A DNA stretch of 64,000 bases, taken from positions 1 to 64,000 of the forward strand of contig NZ_NSJZ01000010.1 in assembly GCF_002287065.1 (NCBI RefSeq), read 5' to 3'. Of this stretch, positions 11,477 to 20,000 are shown in pieces; positions within the stretch are counted from its first letter, which is position 1; each line of letters starts with the position of its first letter. The position numbers and the translations under genes are program-made. This stretch comes from Paracoccus salipaludis (GTDB lineage Bacteria > Pseudomonadota > Alphaproteobacteria > Rhodobacterales > Rhodobacteraceae). Below the pieces are notes generated by a model that did not search any database, was not told the DNA's origin, and worked only from the letters and a program-made list of their open reading frames with translations.

Positions 11477-13395
11477 ATGTTGATCTGCTGGCCCAACTCG
11501 ACCACCCGGTTCGAGGGCAGGCGGTAGAAGTTCGTCGGCTCGGACGCGGACCGGTACATCCCCGCGTAAAGGCGCGAGGCCCACAGCGGCATCATCCGCC
11601 CCTTGCCCACCCGCAGCGAGCGGCGGTTCAGGAAATACGAGGTCGCCATCACGTCGAAGCGATGCCCCTGCGTCCGGCCCATCGCCAGCGCGCGGGGAAC
11701 GTTCGGCTGCTCCATGTAGCCGAAGCGCAGCCGAACGCGCCAGAAGCGGTCCGCGACCTCTTCGATGCGGAACCGTTCGTCGTCGGGCACGGTCGGCGTC
11801 GTCGCGGTGTCGACCTTCACGACATAGTTTCGCTCGTGCAGGACGCGGTTGTGCTTGAGGTTGTGCATCAGCGCGGGCGGCGCGATGGCCGGGTCGGCGG
11901 TCAGGAACACGGCCGTTCCGGGCACCACGGTCGGCGGGCTGGCGGCGAGCTTGTCGGCCAGGAAGTCCAGCTGCACCGACTCGGTCGAGAGCTTCTGCTG
12001 GATCACCAGCGTGCCGCGGATCCAGACCACCATGAAGGTCACGACCACGACTGCAAAGAGCAGCGGGATGTAGCCCCCGTCCGGCACCTTCAGCAGGTTG
12101 GCGTAAAGGAACACCAGCTCGATCCCCAGGATCGGCAGCATGATCGCCAGCACCACCAGCCAGCTCCAGTTCCACGAATAGCGGAAAACGACGATCGCCA
12201 GCAGCGAGGTGATGACCATGTCCCCCGTCACCGCGATCCCATAGGCGCTGGCAAGCCGCGCCGACGAGCCGAAGGCCAGCACCAGCGCGCAGACCCCGAC
12301 CATCAGCATGATGTTCACCCGGGGCATGTAGATCTGCCCCGCCTGGCGGTCCGAGGTGTGCTGGATCTCCAGCCGCGGCACGAGGCCCAGCTGCACCGCC
12401 TGCTGCGCGACCGAGAAGGCGCCCGAGATCACCGCCTGGCTGGCGATCACCGTGGCCGCCGTCGCCAGCAGGATCAGCGGCAGGGTGAACCAGCTCGGCG
12501 CCATCAGGAAGAACGGATTGGACGCGGTCTCGGGGTGCGACAGCACCATCGCCCCCTGACCCACATAGGCCAGGGTCAGCGCGGGAAGGACGATCCACAG
12601 CCACGAGACGCGGATCGAGCGCCGCCCGAAATGCCCCATGTCGGCATAGAGCGCCTCGGCCCCCGTCACGGCCAGGAAGACCGAGCCCATGACCGGCAAC
12701 GCGCCGAACCCGTTTCCGGCGATGAAGCCTGCCGCCCGCAGTGGGTTCAGCGCCTGCAGGATGCGGGTGTCGTCCATCACGTGCGAGGCCCCCAGCACGC
12801 CCATCACGACGAACCAGACCAGCATGACCGGGCCGAACAGGCGCGCGACTGCCTCGGTGCCTGACCGCTGCACCCAGAACAGCGCGATCACGATCACCAG
12901 CGTGACGGGGACCACCCAGTCGGCCGAGCCGGGAACCACCAGTTCCATCCCCTCGATCGCCGACATCACCGACATGGCGGGCGTGATGATCGCGTCCCCG
13001 AAGAACAGCGAAACCCCCACGATCCCGGTCAGGTACAGCCACCAGGCCCGCCTTCCCCCCAGCGCCCCCTGCGCCTTGGCGACCAGCGACAGCGTGCCGC
13101 CCTCGCCGTTGTTGTCGGCGCGCAGGATCAGGAAGACGTATTTCACCGTGACGATCAGCACGACCGTCCAGAACAGCATGGACACGATGCCGATCACCGC
13201 GGTCTCGGCCATGTGATGTTCATTCGCATGGACAAGTGATTCCCGCAGGGCATAAAGCGGTGAGGTGCCGATGTCGCCGAAGACGACACCAAGGCAGGAC
13301 AGCACCAGCCCCGCGCTGAGCGCATCCGGCGCAGGATGGCTGACCACGTCGGAAAAGTCGGAATTGCTTGGCACCGTATCGGTTGGCTCGGACAT
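11473..13395 (-). CDS. kup: Low-affinity potassium uptake protein Kup
   Basis: A K+/H+ symporter of the KUP/HAK/KT family, 640 residues, with about 12 hydrophobic segments in the first 450 residues and a soluble C-terminal domain of about 170 residues. The family signature VVFGDIGTSPLYALRE is at the first helix, followed by NNGEGGTLSLVAKAQ and the GDAIITPAMSV segment. Length and topology are normal. It is on the minus strand, convergent with manC and divergent from the aminotransferase gene, and no regulator is adjacent. Confidence 0.96.
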   Translation of the reverse strand: MSEPTDTVPSNSDFSDVVSHPAPDALSAGLVLSCLGVVFGDIGTSPLYALRESLVHANEHHMAETAVIGIVSMLFWTVVLIVTVKYVFLILRADNNGEGGTLSLVAKAQGALGGRRAWWLYLTGIVGVSLFFGDAIITPAMSVMSAIEGMELVVPGSADWVVPVTLVIVIALFWVQRSGTEAVARLFGPVMLVWFVVMGVLGASHVMDDTRILQALNPLRAAGFIAGNGFGALPVMGSVFLAVTGAEALYADMGHFGRRSIRVSWLWIVLPALTLAYVGQGAMVLSHPETASNPFFLMAPSWFTLPLILLATAATVIASQAVISGAFSVAQQAVQLGLVPRLEIQHTSDRQAGQIYMPRVNIMLMVGVCALVLAFGSSARLASAYGIAVTGDMVITSLLAIVVFRYSWNWSWLVVLAIMLPILGIELVFLYANLLKVPDGGYIPLLFAVVVVTFMVVWIRGTLVIQQKLSTESVQLDFLADKLAASPPTVVPGTAVFLTADPAIAPPALMHNLKHNRVLHERNYVVKVDTATTPTVPDDERFRIEEVADRFWRVRLRFGYMEQPNVPRALAMGRTQGHRFDVMATSYFLNRRSLRVGKGRMMPLWASRLYAGMYRSASEPTNFYRLPSNRVVELGQQINI

Positions 13396-13544
13396 CGATT
13401 CGCCCTCCTGAGCGCGCCGCGCGGGTTCTGGTCATGCGCGGGCGGTTTGGCAAGTCCGTTGATGGGGTCGGCTTGACTGCACACCCTTCCATGCTAGCGT
13501 CCCGCGACACCGCCCGCACGGGCTTTCCCCGATCGAGGTCTCCG

Positions 13545-14870
13545 ATGCCACTGGACCGCAAGCCCGCGCCGAACGACCTGCGCGCCTTCTGGATGCCCTT
13601 CACCGCGAACCGGCAGTTCAAGCAGGCGCCCCGGATGCTCGTCTCGGCGCAGGACATGCACTATACGGCGGCGGACGGGCGCAAGGTCCTGGACGGGACC
13701 GCAGGGCTCTGGTGCTGCAACGCCGGTCATTGCCGGCCGCGCATCACCCAGGCGGTCAGCGGGATGGTCGGCACGCTGGACTATGCGCCGGCTTTCCAGA
13801 TGGGACATCCGGGCGCGTTCGAACTCGCCAACCGGATCATCGACATCGCGCCCGAGGGACTGGAGCATGTGTTCTACACCAACTCGGGCTCCGAGGCGGT
13901 GGATACCGCGCTGAAGATCGCACTGGCCTATCACCGCGCGCGCGGCGAGGGCAGCCGGACGCGCCTGATCGGGCGCGAGCGCGGGTATCACGGCGTGGGC
14001 TTCGGCGGCATCTCGGTGGGCGGCATCGTCAGCAACCGCCGCGTCTTCGGCAGCCTGCTGGCCGGGGTGGACCACCTGCCCCATACGCATCTGCCGGAAA
14101 ACCGCATGACGCGCGGGCAGCCGGAACATGGCGCGCATCTGGCCGACGAACTGGAGCGTATCGTCGCGCTGCACGGCGCCGATACCATCGCCGCCGTGAT
14201 CGTGGAACCGATGGCGGGCTCGACCGGTGTCCTGCTGCCACCCAAGGGTTATCTGGAACGCCTGCGCGACATCACGCGCAAGCACGGCATCCTGCTGATC
14301 TTCGACGAGGTCATCACGGGCTTCGGCCGTCTCGGCTCTCCCTTCGCGGCGCAGCACTTCGGCGTGGTGCCCGACATGATCACCTGCGCCAAGGGGCTGA
14401 CGAACGGCGTCATCCCGATGGGCGCTGTCCTGACCTCGGCGGCGATCCACGACGCCTTCATGCAGGGTCCGGAACATGTGATCGAACTGTTCCACGGCTA
14501 TACCTACTCGGGCAACCCCATCGCCTCGGCCGCCGGGATCGCCACACTGGAAACCTATGCCGAGGAAGGGCTGCTGACCCGCGCCGCCCAGCTCGAGGCG
14601 CATTGGGAAAAGGCGCTGCATTCACTGGCGGACCACCCGCATGTCGTGGACATCCGCAACATGGGCCTGATCGGCGCCGTCGAGCTTGCCCCGGTCGAGG
14701 GCCAGCCCGGCAAGCGCGCCTTCGACGCCTTCCTGCGCGCCTTCGAGGCGGGCATCCTGATCCGCGTCACCGGCGACATCATCGCGCTTTCCCCGCCCCT
14801 CATCATCACCGAGGCGCAGATCGACGAACTAGTCGCCACGCTGGGCAAGGTGCTGAAGGCAGGGAGCTGA
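13545..14870 (+). CDS. Class III aminotransferase, omega-amino acid (beta-alanine)-pyruvate type
   Basis: A PLP-dependent transaminase of 441 residues. The N-terminal FWMPFTANRQFKQAPRM and the segments GHCRPRI, NSGSEAVDTALKIA, LIFDEVITGFGRLG and CAKGLTNG (PLP-binding lysine) match the omega-amino acid-pyruvate aminotransferase group. Substrates in that group include beta-alanine and other terminal amines, with pyruvate as acceptor. The start at 13545 has GAGGT about 6 bases upstream. It stands alone between kup and the c-di-GMP genes, so the true amine donor cannot be deduced from context. Confidence 0.9.
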   Translation: MPLDRKPAPNDLRAFWMPFTANRQFKQAPRMLVSAQDMHYTAADGRKVLDGTAGLWCCNAGHCRPRITQAVSGMVGTLDYAPAFQMGHPGAFELANRIIDIAPEGLEHVFYTNSGSEAVDTALKIALAYHRARGEGSRTRLIGRERGYHGVGFGGISVGGIVSNRRVFGSLLAGVDHLPHTHLPENRMTRGQPEHGAHLADELERIVALHGADTIAAVIVEPMAGSTGVLLPPKGYLERLRDITRKHGILLIFDEVITGFGRLGSPFAAQHFGVVPDMITCAKGLTNGVIPMGAVLTSAAIHDAFMQGPEHVIELFHGYTYSGNPIASAAGIATLETYAEEGLLTRAAQLEAHWEKALHSLADHPHVVDIRNMGLIGAVELAPVEGQPGKRAFDAFLRAFEAGILIRVTGDIIALSPPLIITEAQIDELVATLGKVLKAGS

Positions 14871-14882
14871 CGCTGGCATAAT

Positions 14883-14910
14883 AGCCCCGGGATGCATGGG
14901 CTCCGGGGCT
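14883..14910 (+). terminator. GC hairpin after the aminotransferase gene
   Basis: AGCCCCGG (14883-14890) pairs perfectly with CCGGGGCT (14903-14910) across a 12-base loop, 12 bases after the stop codon. No T tract follows, so it may act as a Rho-assisted or bidirectional terminator between convergent genes. The loop sequence resembles a segment near 31983. Confidence 0.5.
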
Positions 14911-15037
14911 TGGGGGTGGCTCGGCGAGGACGGGGCGGCCGGCTTGCCCCACTGCATCGCAGCCGATGCTGCATGTCGCGCCGCTGATACCGGGCCGCGG
15001 CCTTTCGCGCAGGCCGCTGGAAGGCGGCGGCGCTTCG

Positions 15038-16012
15038 CTAGCTGCCCTCCCGTTCCTCTCCCCCGGCGATGCGGGTGCAACCGCGGCCGGCGTATTTGGC
15101 GGCGTAAAGCGCGGCATCGGCCTCGGCCTCCATCCGGTCCCAGTCCACCCCGGCATAGCGCGACGAGATGGCCACGCCGAGGCTTGCCGAGACGCGGCAG
15201 ATCTCGCCCGCGATTTCGACCGGACGCTCGACCTGGGCGATGATCCGTCGGCCCATCGCCTCCAGCGCCGCAGGATCGCAGAGCCCCGGCAGCAGAAGGA
15301 CGAACTCGTCGCCCCCTGTGCGGGACAGCGTGTCGATCCCCCGCGTGATCGCCTGCAGGCCGTCGGCCACATGGCGCAGCATGGCATCGCCCGCCGCATG
15401 GCCCCGGCTGTCGTTCAGGGCCTTGAAGTGGTCCAGGTCCATGACGACCAGCGCGAAGTGCTGCGGCACCGCGTGCAGCGTGCCCTGCCGAAGCGCCTCA
15501 AAGGAAAGGTGCAGCCCCCGCCGATTGTAAAGCCCGGTCAGCGGGTCGGTGAAGGCCTCGGCCTCGGCGCGGGACCGCGCATCCTCAAGCCGGCGGTTGG
15601 CGCGCGACAGCTCCTGCGTCATGGCGCTGTTGGCTTCGTGCAGGAACAGGAACTCCATCGCCAGGTCGGCGGGGGCGAAGTCCCGGTCGGTCAGGTCGAA
15701 GCCGCGGATCGCCTCGACCAGCCCGATCCCGAGCCCGAGGTTGAGAACGAGGCCGCCGTCCGGCAGGCCGATGGCCCGACCACGCAGGATCTGCGCAGGT
15801 TGGGTGCGCGTGCGCAGGAACACCCGCTCGGCATGGGCCAGCCGCAGCAGCGGGCCAGTCGGCGTCTGGCCGACCACCTCGAACGCCGCCTCGAACGTCG
15901 CCGCATCGCCGACCAGCCGTCGCAGCGTGGGGCCGGCCGACAGGATCTGTCCTGCGGCATCCACGTGCAGGTGCATGGGCATCAGCGCCAGCGCGGCCTC
16001 GGCAAGCGTCAT
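15038..16012 (-). CDS. HNOBA-domain diguanylate cyclase
   Basis: A 324-residue protein. The N-terminus (about 1-150) matches the HNOB-associated (HNOBA, PAS-like) domain, with PMHLHVDAAGQILSAGPTL and DRDFAPADLAMEFLFLHEANSA. A short coiled linker follows (ELSRANRRLEDARSRAEAEA), then a canonical GGDEF domain with TDPLTGLYNRRG and RTGGDEF. An RxxD inhibitory-site motif (RGID) sits five residues before GGDEF, so both synthesis of c-di-GMP and product inhibition are expected. It starts at an ATGA overlap with the H-NOX-like gene, so the two are translationally coupled and probably form a sensor-effector pair. Confidence 0.92.
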   Translation of the reverse strand: MTLAEAALALMPMHLHVDAAGQILSAGPTLRRLVGDAATFEAAFEVVGQTPTGPLLRLAHAERVFLRTRTQPAQILRGRAIGLPDGGLVLNLGLGIGLVEAIRGFDLTDRDFAPADLAMEFLFLHEANSAMTQELSRANRRLEDARSRAEAEAFTDPLTGLYNRRGLHLSFEALRQGTLHAVPQHFALVVMDLDHFKALNDSRGHAAGDAMLRHVADGLQAITRGIDTLSRTGGDEFVLLLPGLCDPAALEAMGRRIIAQVERPVEIAGEICRVSASLGVAISSRYAGVDWDRMEAEADAALYAAKYAGRGCTRIAGGEEREGS

Positions 16013-16575
16013 GCGGCCCCCACGGCCGGATCGCTGATCGAGAAGGGGCGGCCTTCGTTGAAGTCCACCACCGGAACGTCCACAAGGATGCCGCTGCCCC
16101 TCACCTCGATCACGGCCAGCACGCCATAGTCGTCCGCCATGGCGTGCAGCATCCCTGCCACGGCGTGCAGCCACAGGACATGGCAGTCGGAATCGACCCG
16201 CCAGCCCTGCCCTGTCACCCTCACGGAAAGCGCGGGCAGTTCGAGGCCCGGCGCGACAAGCTGGCCCCGCCCGCGCAGTTCCTCCAGCGTCATCATGAAG
16301 GCAGCGAAGTCGCTGCCTCCGAAGCGCAGGAGGCGGCGCACCGATGGCCGTTGCGCCGCCCAGGTCCCGAGATCCTCGGCAAACTCCTCGGTCGAGCGGC
16401 CCAGCCGCACGGAAAGGCCGGCCAGCAGGCTGGCCGTGACCCGGTCCTCGTAAGCACCCATCAGCTCGAACCCGCGCGGATCGACGCCCGCGACTCCCGC
16501 AGCCGCCGCCCAGACCGGCTCGCCATAGGTGACGCGAGCAAACTCCTCGATCGCGCGATTGACCAGCCCGTGCAT
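16009..16575 (-). CDS. H-NOX (HNOB)-like protein lacking the heme-ligand histidine
   Basis: A 188-residue protein beginning MHGLVNRAIEEF, the characteristic H-NOX N-terminus, and aligning by eye along the whole fold. However, the proximal histidine expected near residue 102 in an L-x-x-L-H context is Arg (R101 in LEELRGR). The YxSxR heme-propionate motif reads VDSDC (127-131), so Tyr and Arg are both lost. No His occurs between residues 3 and 131. The protein may therefore be heme-free or bind heme differently. It is coupled by 4-base overlap to an HNOBA-GGDEF cyclase, the usual partner of a functional NO sensor. Family membership is good; sensing function is doubtful. Confidence 0.82.
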   Translation of the reverse strand: MHGLVNRAIEEFARVTYGEPVWAAAAGVAGVDPRGFELMGAYEDRVTASLLAGLSVRLGRSTEEFAEDLGTWAAQRPSVRRLLRFGGSDFAAFMMTLEELRGRGQLVAPGLELPALSVRVTGQGWRVDSDCHVLWLHAVAGMLHAMADDYGVLAVIEVRGSGILVDVPVVDFNEGRPFSISDPAVGAA

Positions 16576-16632
16576 CCGACTCTCCTGCTTTGGGCCTTCC
16601 TTAGCGCGGTGGGCATTAAGCGCAGGTAAAGA

Positions 16633-16911
16633 TCAGCGCAGCACGCCTGCGGCCAGCGCCTCGCGCGTGTGGGCCACCCTTGTCTCGGACCAGCCGGAGG
16701 CCGCAGCGAAGGCCACAAGGCGATCATCCGAAGCGCAGATGAAATCCAGAAGGGCAGTTGCGAAATCCGTGGTCGGCTCAGCGGCCAGCCTGCGCAGATC
16801 GGCGGGCATCAGCCCGGTTTCGGCCACCAGCGCCTCAACCAGTTCGGGGTTTTCGGCGAGATGCGCCAGGATCGCCTCGGCCAGTGCGTCGAGAGAGTTT
16901 CGAGAGATCAT
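16633..16911 (-). CDS. DUF3572 family protein
   Basis: A 92-residue, acidic, all-helical protein (ISRNSLDALAEAILAHLAENPELVEALVAETGL) matching the short alphaproteobacterial DUF3572 family. Members often sit beside a PleD-type response regulator-cyclase, as here, where the genes diverge across a 126-base region. No biochemical role is known to me. ATG 16911 is chosen because the larger open frame upstream has no plausible start and overlaps the PleD-like gene's leader. Confidence 0.85.
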   Translation of the reverse strand: MISRNSLDALAEAILAHLAENPELVEALVAETGLMPADLRRLAAEPTTDFATALLDFICASDDRLVAFAAASGWSETRVAHTREALAAGVLR

Positions 16912-17037
16912 GCCCCACTCCTTGCCGCGCCCGGGTGCCGGCCGCAAGCACACATCGGTGAACAAGCTGCACGGAAACGCTTTGTTAATCAGTTTGCCGC
17001 AAAGTGGCATTGTTGGCGCAACCTGCGAGGCACAGCG

Positions 17038-18426
17038 ATGGAGGGGCAGATCCTGGTGGTGGATGGCACGGCCACGAGCCGCATCACCCTGAAGGTGCGT
17101 CTCGCGGCCGCGTGCTATGATCCCCTGACCGCCCGCACGGGGGTCGAGGCGCTGGGCGTGCTGGCGCGCTGCCGCCCCAGCATGGTGCTGGTGGGCGGGC
17201 CGCCCGGCGACATGGACGCGATAGAGCTTTGTGCGCGCATCGGCGCCCAGGCGCCGGGCCTTCCCGTGGTGATGGCGGTGCCCCGGAACCGGCGGATCGC
17301 GGCGCTTCAGGCCGGCGCCGAGGCGGTTCTGGACCTGCCCCTCGACGAGAACAGCCTGTTCGCGCGCATCCGGGGGCTGATGCGCGACCGCCAGATCCAT
17401 GCCGCGCCTTCGCGTGGTCCCGGGCTTGCCGAGGACCAGCAGGCGTTCCTGCCCGCAAAGCCCGCCGCGGCGCCGACGACCCTGGTGATCGCCGCCGACC
17501 TTGGCGTCGCGCGGGGATGGCGCCAGGTCCTCGCGCCCCGGCTTGCCGCGCAGTTCCGCCTTGCCGATCCCGACCGCGCCCTGGCCGAGGCGGCGATCGG
17601 GCTAGTGCCGGACCTGTACCTGATCGCAGCGGACGCGGGCCGGCCCGGCGACAGCCTGCGGCTGTTGTCCGAGCTGCGCTCGCGCCGGTCGTCGCGCAAC
17701 GCGGCCTTTGCGGTGGCCTTCGAGGCCGACCGGGACGACATGATGTCGGTGGCGCTCGACCTTGGCGCGGGCGATGCGTTGCCCTCGGCCCTGGGGTCGC
17801 CCGAGGCGGCGGACGAGGCCGCGCTGCGGCTGACGGCGCTGATCCGGCACAAGATGTCCGCCGACGGCCACCGCGCCGCGGAAGAGCGCGAGCGGGCCCT
17901 GGCCTGGACCGACCCGCTTACCGGCCTGCCCAACCGCCGCTTCGCCCTGCCCCGGCTGGTCGAGCTTTGCCGCCCCGGCGGCCAGGAGGGCTGCGCGGTC
18001 GTGGCCATCGACATCGACCGCTTCAAGGAGGTCAACGACCGTCACGGCCATGCGGCAGGCGACGCCGTTCTTGCCGAGGTCGCGGCCCGGCTTGAACGGG
18101 CGGTTCCGGCCCATGGCTTTGTCGCCCGGGTCGGAGGAGAGGAGTTCCTGGCCGTCCTGCCCGAGACTTCCGAAGCCGCCGCCGCCGCGCTGACCCAGCA
18201 CATGCGCGCCCTCGTGTCGGGGACGCCGATCCTGCTGCCCGGTCGGGACGCAGGGATCGGCTTGAGGATCACGATCTCGGCCGGGGTCGCGGGCCTCAAG
18301 GCCGGTTGGCAGGACGCGCAGTCGCGGGCCGAGGACCTGCTCCGACAGGCGGACCATGCCCTGCTCAGGGCCAAGCGCGGCGGGCGCGACCAGGTCATGA
18401 TCTCGGGCATCGGGGCAGCGGCGTGA
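17038..18426 (+). CDS. PleD-like diguanylate cyclase with degenerate receiver domains
   Basis: A 462-residue protein with the PleD layout REC-REC-GGDEF. Receiver 1 begins ILVVDGTATS: the acidic pair DD is reduced to DG, the phosphoacceptor aspartate is lost (VLVGGPPGDMDA) and the conserved lysine is replaced (LDLPLD). Receiver 2 also lacks an acceptor site. The GGDEF domain looks catalytically intact (DPLTGLPNRR, DIDRFKEVNDRHGHAAGD, RVGGEEF), while the RxxD inhibitory site before GGEEF is absent. The start is ATG 17038 (MEGQILVVD). Activity would then be controlled by something other than receiver phosphorylation, for example dimer assembly or a partner. Confidence 0.9.
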   Translation: MEGQILVVDGTATSRITLKVRLAAACYDPLTARTGVEALGVLARCRPSMVLVGGPPGDMDAIELCARIGAQAPGLPVVMAVPRNRRIAALQAGAEAVLDLPLDENSLFARIRGLMRDRQIHAAPSRGPGLAEDQQAFLPAKPAAAPTTLVIAADLGVARGWRQVLAPRLAAQFRLADPDRALAEAAIGLVPDLYLIAADAGRPGDSLRLLSELRSRRSSRNAAFAVAFEADRDDMMSVALDLGAGDALPSALGSPEAADEAALRLTALIRHKMSADGHRAAEERERALAWTDPLTGLPNRRFALPRLVELCRPGGQEGCAVVAIDIDRFKEVNDRHGHAAGDAVLAEVAARLERAVPAHGFVARVGGEEFLAVLPETSEAAAAALTQHMRALVSGTPILLPGRDAGIGLRITISAGVAGLKAGWQDAQSRAEDLLRQADHALLRAKRGGRDQVMISGIGAAA

Positions 18427-18478
18427 CGCGGGATCGCGGCGCTTGCCCGCCAGCGGACGCGCTGCTATGCGGTGCGCC

Positions 18479-18517
18479 ATGAACCGCCGCCGCACCATCC
18501 GCTGCATTACCGTCTGA
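18479..18517 (+). CDS. Possible 12-residue leader peptide upstream of cysS
   Basis: ATG at 18479 opens a short frame encoding [12 protein letters not shown] followed by TGA. It contains three consecutive CGC codons and one Cys codon (TGC at 18503), and lies 56 bases upstream of cysS with an inverted repeat between them. A Cys codon in a leader before cysteinyl-tRNA synthetase suggests an attenuation or translation-coupling device responding to Cys-tRNA. The ribosome site is weak (no clear AGGAG), so this is a candidate only. Confidence 0.35.
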   Translation: MNRRRTIRCITV

Positions 18518-18525
18518 CACGCGAC

Positions 18526-18560
18526 AGGCGGGCTGTTCACGTGCGACATGGACCCCGCCT
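18526..18560 (+). promoter_or_regulatory. Inverted repeat between the leader ORF and cysS
   Basis: AGGCGGG (18526-18532) pairs with CCCGCCT (18554-18560) across a 21-base loop, placed between the stop of the 12-codon ORF and the cysS start at 18573. Its position would let a ribosome stalled on the leader change folding near the cysS ribosome site. No T tract follows, so translational rather than transcriptional control is more likely. Confidence 0.35.
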
Positions 18561-18572
18561 CTGGGGAACCTC

Positions 18573-20000
18573 ATGGTCGAGATCAAGCTGACGAACACCC
18601 GCACCCGATCGAAAGAGCGGTTCGCCCCGATCGATCCGCAGGACGTGCGGATGTATCTATGCGGACCTACGGTCTACGACCGCGCCCATCTGGGGAACGC
18701 CCGCCCGGTGGTGGTCTTCGACGTGCTCTACCGTCTGTTGCGGCATGTTTACGGCGAGGACCGCGTCACCTATGTCCGCAACTTCACCGACGTGGACGAC
18801 AAGATCAACGCCTCGGCCCTGGCGCGCCAGCAGGCCGGCGACCCGCGTCCGCTTGAGGAACTGATCCGCGAACGGACCGAGGAAACCATCGGTTGGTACC
18901 ACGCCGACATGGACGCGCTCGGCGCCCTGCGCCCCGATCACGAGCCGCGCGCGACCGACTATATTCCCCAGATGATCTCGATGATCGAGGCGCTGATCGC
19001 CAAGGGCCACGCCTATGCGGCCGAAGGGCACGTGCTGTTCGATGTCCGGTCGTTCCCCGCCTATGGCAGGCTGTCGGGACGCTCGGTGGACGACATGATC
19101 GCGGGCGCCCGCGTCGAGGTGGCGCCCTTCAAGCGCGACCCGATGGATTTCGTCCTGTGGAAACCCTCGTCGGATGAGGAACCGGGATGGGAAAGCCCCT
19201 GGGGCCGGGGCCGCCCGGGCTGGCACATCGAGTGTTCCGCCATGTCGGCGGCGCTGCTGGGCGAAAGCTTCGACATCCACGGCGGCGGCATCGACCTGCA
19301 GTTCCCCCACCACGAGAACGAGATCGCTCAAAGCTGCTGCGCCCACCCGCATGAGGATTTCGCCCGCGTCTGGCTGCACAACGAGATGCTGCAGGTCGAG
19401 GGCAAGAAGATGTCCAAGTCGCTGGGCAACTTCTTCACCGTGCGCGACCTGCTGGACCAGGGCATTCCGGGCGAGGTGATCCGGTATGTCTTCCTGATGA
19501 CGCATTACCGCAAGCCGATGGACTGGACGGCAGAGAAGGTCGCCGAGGCCACCAAGACGCTGGACACGCTTTACGAAGTAGTCGGCGAGACATCCCCGGA
19601 CCGGTCTCAGGCGCCGAACCCCGAGGTGGTCGCGGCGCTGGCCGATGACCTGAACAGCTCGGCCGCGCTGCACGCGCTGATCCGGCAGGCGGGCGCCATC
19701 CGTCCAGGCGACACGGCCGCGGCGGCAGGGTTGAAGCGCTCGGCCGGACTTCTCGGCCTTCTGCCGATGACCGGGGGAGAGTGGCGGCGGCTCAAGTCCG
19801 GGGGGATCGATCTCAGCGGGCTCGGCGCGCGGCTGCAGGAGTTGCGGATTGCCGCAAAGGCCAGCAAGGACTTTTCGGCCGTCGATGCCCTGAAATCGGC
19901 CCTTCTGGCGGCCGGGGTCGAGGTGCGGATGACGGCCGCCGGGGTCGATCTCGCACCCGGCGCAGGTTTCGATGCAGAGGCGGTCGAGGCGCTGAAATGA
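18573..20000 (+). CDS. cysS: Cysteinyl-tRNA synthetase
   Basis: Class I aminoacyl-tRNA synthetase charging tRNA-Cys; 475 residues, normal length. The HIGH-like motif is in [10 protein letters not shown] and KMSKS is at residues 279-283. The zinc ligands are C30 (YLCGPTVYD), C221 (IECSAMS), H246 and E250 (FPHHENE). The C-terminal DALR-type helical domain ends in EAVEALK. The stop overlaps the start of cimA (ATGA), giving a three-gene run cysS-cimA-phytoene synthase-like with 4-base overlaps. Confidence 0.97.
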   Translation: MVEIKLTNTRTRSKERFAPIDPQDVRMYLCGPTVYDRAHLGNARPVVVFDVLYRLLRHVYGEDRVTYVRNFTDVDDKINASALARQQAGDPRPLEELIRERTEETIGWYHADMDALGALRPDHEPRATDYIPQMISMIEALIAKGHAYAAEGHVLFDVRSFPAYGRLSGRSVDDMIAGARVEVAPFKRDPMDFVLWKPSSDEEPGWESPWGRGRPGWHIECSAMSAALLGESFDIHGGGIDLQFPHHENEIAQSCCAHPHEDFARVWLHNEMLQVEGKKMSKSLGNFFTVRDLLDQGIPGEVIRYVFLMTHYRKPMDWTAEKVAEATKTLDTLYEVVGETSPDRSQAPNPEVVAALADDLNSSAALHALIRQAGAIRPGDTAAAAGLKRSAGLLGLLPMTGGEWRRLKSGGIDLSGLGARLQELRIAAKASKDFSAVDALKSALLAAGVEVRMTAAGVDLAPGAGFDAEAVEALK

